From assembly GCA_019752375.1 (NCBI GenBank), contig JAIEMG010000191.1:1-42524 (forward strand): a DNA stretch of 42,524 bases. Direction: 5' to 3'. The stretch is from Gemmataceae bacterium (GTDB lineage: Bacteria > Planctomycetota > Planctomycetia > Gemmatales > Gemmataceae). Of the stretch, positions 40,833 through 42,524 are shown piece after piece. Position 1 is the stretch's first letter, and each line of letters starts with the position of its first letter. The notes under the pieces are model-generated. The model was given only the letters and a program-made list of their open reading frames with translations, did not search any database and was not told where the DNA came from. Made by a program: the position numbers and the translations under genes.

Positions 40833-42017
40833 GTGCAGCTGCCGATTTACCTGGACAACAACTCCACCACGCGTGTCGATCCACGCGTGGTGGAGGCGAT
40901 GTTGCCCTATTTCGGCGAGCACTACGGCAACGCGGCGAGCCGTACGCACAGCTTTGGCTGGGCGGCGGAGGAAGCCGTCGATCGGGCGCGCGAGCAGGTG
41001 GCCCATCTCATCGGCGCCGGCAAGAAGGAAATTATCTTCACGAGCGGCGCCACCGAAAGCAACAACCTGGCAATCAAGGGCGTGGCTGGCATGTACGGCA
41101 AGAAGGGCCGGCACATCGTCACCTGCGCCATCGAACACAAGGCCGTGCTCGACCCGTGCAAACGACTGGAACGCGAGGGCTTCCAGGTCACCTACTTGCC
41201 TGTGGACCACGACGGTCGGGTCGCGGCGCAACAAGTCGCCCAGGCGATCACGGACCAGACGATCCTGGTCAGCGTGATGGCTGCCAACAACGAAATCGGC
41301 ACGCTGCAACCGATTGGCGAAGTCGGAACGATTTGCAAGGAACGCGGTGTCCTGTTTCATACGGATGCGGCCCAGGCCGCGGGGAAGATACCGCTGGATG
41401 TGGAAACGCTGGGTGTCGACTTGCTCAGCCTGAGCGCCCACAAGATGTATGGACCCAAGGGTGTCGGCGCCCTCTATGTCCGCAACCGCGGCCCGCACGT
41501 CCGCCTCGATCCGACGATCGATGGCGGTGGTCACGAGCGTGGCATGCGCAGCGGCACGCTGCCGGTCCCGCTGATTGTGGCGTTCGGCAAAGCCTGCGAG
41601 CTGTCCGCTCTGGAAATGACGGCGGAGGCGTCGCGGCTTATTTTGCTGCGCGAAAAGCTACGGACTGAACTGATGAGGCAGCTGGGAGACGTGACGCTGA
41701 ACGGCCACCCGACCGAGCGGCTGCCCGGCAACCTGAACTTGAGCTTTGCCCATGTGCAGGGCGAGGCGCTGATGATGGGGATGCGCGATGTGGCGATCAG
41801 CTCTGGCTCGGCGTGCACGTCGGCCAGCGTGGAGCCCAGTTATGTCCTGCGAGCGCTGGGAATTGGCGACGACCTGGCCCACGGCAGCATTCGCTTCGGC
41901 CTGGGCCGGTTCACAGGCGAGGAAGAGGTGGATTACGCCATCGGCGCGGTGGTGCGGGTGGTCGAGCACCTGCGCCGCATCAGCCCACAGTACGCGATGG
42001 CGCAGGCAGGAATATGA
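40833..42017 (+). CDS. iscS: Cysteine desulfurase (IscS/NifS family)
   Basis: This 394-residue PLP enzyme takes sulfur from cysteine for iron-sulfur cluster assembly. It starts at GTG 40833 behind CGAGG. Motifs in order are [80 protein letters not shown] with the PLP lysine (Lys204), [15 protein letters not shown], and [17 protein letters not shown] with the catalytic Cys328. The length fits IscS/NifS. The iron-sulfur carrier gene follows 118 bases later. No iscU scaffold gene is seen before the window ends. Confidence 0.95.
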   Translation: MQLPIYLDNNSTTRVDPRVVEAMLPYFGEHYGNAASRTHSFGWAAEEAVDRAREQVAHLIGAGKKEIIFTSGATESNNLAIKGVAGMYGKKGRHIVTCAIEHKAVLDPCKRLEREGFQVTYLPVDHDGRVAAQQVAQAITDQTILVSVMAANNEIGTLQPIGEVGTICKERGVLFHTDAAQAAGKIPLDVETLGVDLLSLSAHKMYGPKGVGALYVRNRGPHVRLDPTIDGGGHERGMRSGTLPVPLIVAFGKACELSALEMTAEASRLILLREKLRTELMRQLGDVTLNGHPTERLPGNLNLSFAHVQGEALMMGMRDVAISSGSACTSASVEPSYVLRALGIGDDLAHGSIRFGLGRFTGEEEVDYAIGAVVRVVEHLRRISPQYAMAQAGI

Positions 42018-42135
42018 ACTTTGCTTGAAACCTTTTCGCCCTCAGTATGTTCTAATTGGTGTGAGCCGTTAACGCCCGGCAGCGGTGCCGGGGACAACCG
42101 AACGTCGAACCTTGACCATTTTGGGAGAGCAGAGC

Positions 42136-42477
42136 ATGGCAATTACCGTTACGGAAAAGGCAGCCGGCGAAGTCAAGCGGATCATCGCCGAGCAGCAGTC
42201 GACCGGAGCTCCGGAAAAGATCTACCTTCGGCTCCGCGTGGTCGGCGGCGGTTGCAGCGGCTTCCAGCACAAGCTGGACCTCGACCCCGTCATCAACGAT
42301 AAGCTGGACGAGGCCTTCGAGTTCCACGGCGTGCCGGTCGTCGTCGACAAGCGCAGCCTGATGTACCTGTCCGACGTGGTTGTCGATTTCCACGATGACC
42401 TGAACCGTCGCGGCTTCAGCATCAACAACCCGAGCGCCAAGAGCACCTGCGGCTGCGGCAGCTCGTTTTCGATGTAA
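42136..42477 (+). CDS. iscA: A-type iron-sulfur carrier (IscA/ErpA)
   Basis: This 113-residue protein carries the three conserved cysteines of A-type carriers: Cys40 in VGGGCSGFQH, and Cys105 and Cys107 in STCGCGSSF near the end. ITVTEKAAGEVKRIIAEQ opens the fold. It receives or delivers iron-sulfur clusters and pairs naturally with the cysteine desulfurase upstream. ATG 42136 has GGGAGAG upstream. IscA, SufA and ErpA cannot be told apart from sequence alone; the symbol is chosen from the context. A small hairpin (CCCGGC, then GCCGGG) lies in the leader near 42074. Confidence 0.93.
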   Translation: MAITVTEKAAGEVKRIIAEQQSTGAPEKIYLRLRVVGGGCSGFQHKLDLDPVINDKLDEAFEFHGVPVVVDKRSLMYLSDVVVDFHDDLNRRGFSINNPSAKSTCGCGSSFSM

Positions 42478-42524
42478 GCGATCTCCAATTCCGGCGAGCG
42501 TCGAGGGGGTAACCCCCCCGGGGC

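Noticed and set aside
42021-42056. Promoter before iscA (TTGAAA with TATGTT or TCTAAT)
   Set aside because: The spacings are 15 or 20 bases, outside the usual range, so it is not called.

Overview
The window looks like a chromosomal stretch from a planctomycete, most likely a Gemmataceae-type organism. The base composition is GC-rich and genes are loosely packed. There are many secreted or lipid-anchored proteins of unknown function, several paralogue pairs, a DUF11-repeat surface protein, a Tat-exported protein of a type familiar from planctomycetes, and many intergenic palindromes. The assignment is inferred from gene style; no rRNA or other marker is present. I saw no tRNA, rRNA, CRISPR array, transposase or phage gene.

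Layout. 1-1,440: a truncated yjbQ-like frame, a small exported protein and a two-helix membrane peptide. 1,500-5,950: a minus-strand run with an HTH/pRiA4b-like protein, an uncharacterised partner, a FUSC-family membrane protein and an exported metallophosphoesterase. 6,300-8,350: two secreted proteins sharing one C-terminal domain, separated by a nest of palindromic repeats. 8,500-12,700: a DUF11 protein and an exported S9 peptidase. 13,200-17,450: csrA, then hicB-hicA overlapping a 1,180-residue exported DUF3857/transglutaminase/TPR protein. 17,700-24,000: polyphosphate kinase, a small lipoprotein, a sugar nucleotidyltransferase, a polysaccharide-lyase-like protein, a FAD oxidoreductase and a Gly/Tyr-rich exported protein. 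24,100-26,900: a large GH38-like protein.

27,043-34,741 is the most striking part: a plus-strand series encoding a TPR protein, a J-like protein whose HPD motif reads SPE, a GrpE, an Hsp70 with a shortened lid, a zinc-ribbon protein and a receiver-GAF protein. Its genes are packed with 4- to 64-base overlaps or short gaps. A cytoplasmic subtilisin-like protease follows after a hairpin. I read this as a dedicated, signal-controlled chaperone module distinct from the housekeeping DnaK system.

34,800-38,200 (minus) holds a Tat-exported conserved protein, an alpha/beta hydrolase and an enolase-superfamily enzyme. 38,300-42,500 (plus) holds two paralogous exported proteins, then cysteine desulfurase and an A-type iron-sulfur carrier.

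A second theme is repeats. At least seven intergenic elements from six unrelated sequence families share one architecture: a short hairpin-forming unit followed by an inverted copy of itself, always with the pyrimidine-rich loop in the left copy. This is the REP-doublet (REPIN/BIME) plan. One copy supplies the stop codon of a gene. Two oppositely oriented octamer arrays around a hairpin abut the start codon of another gene.
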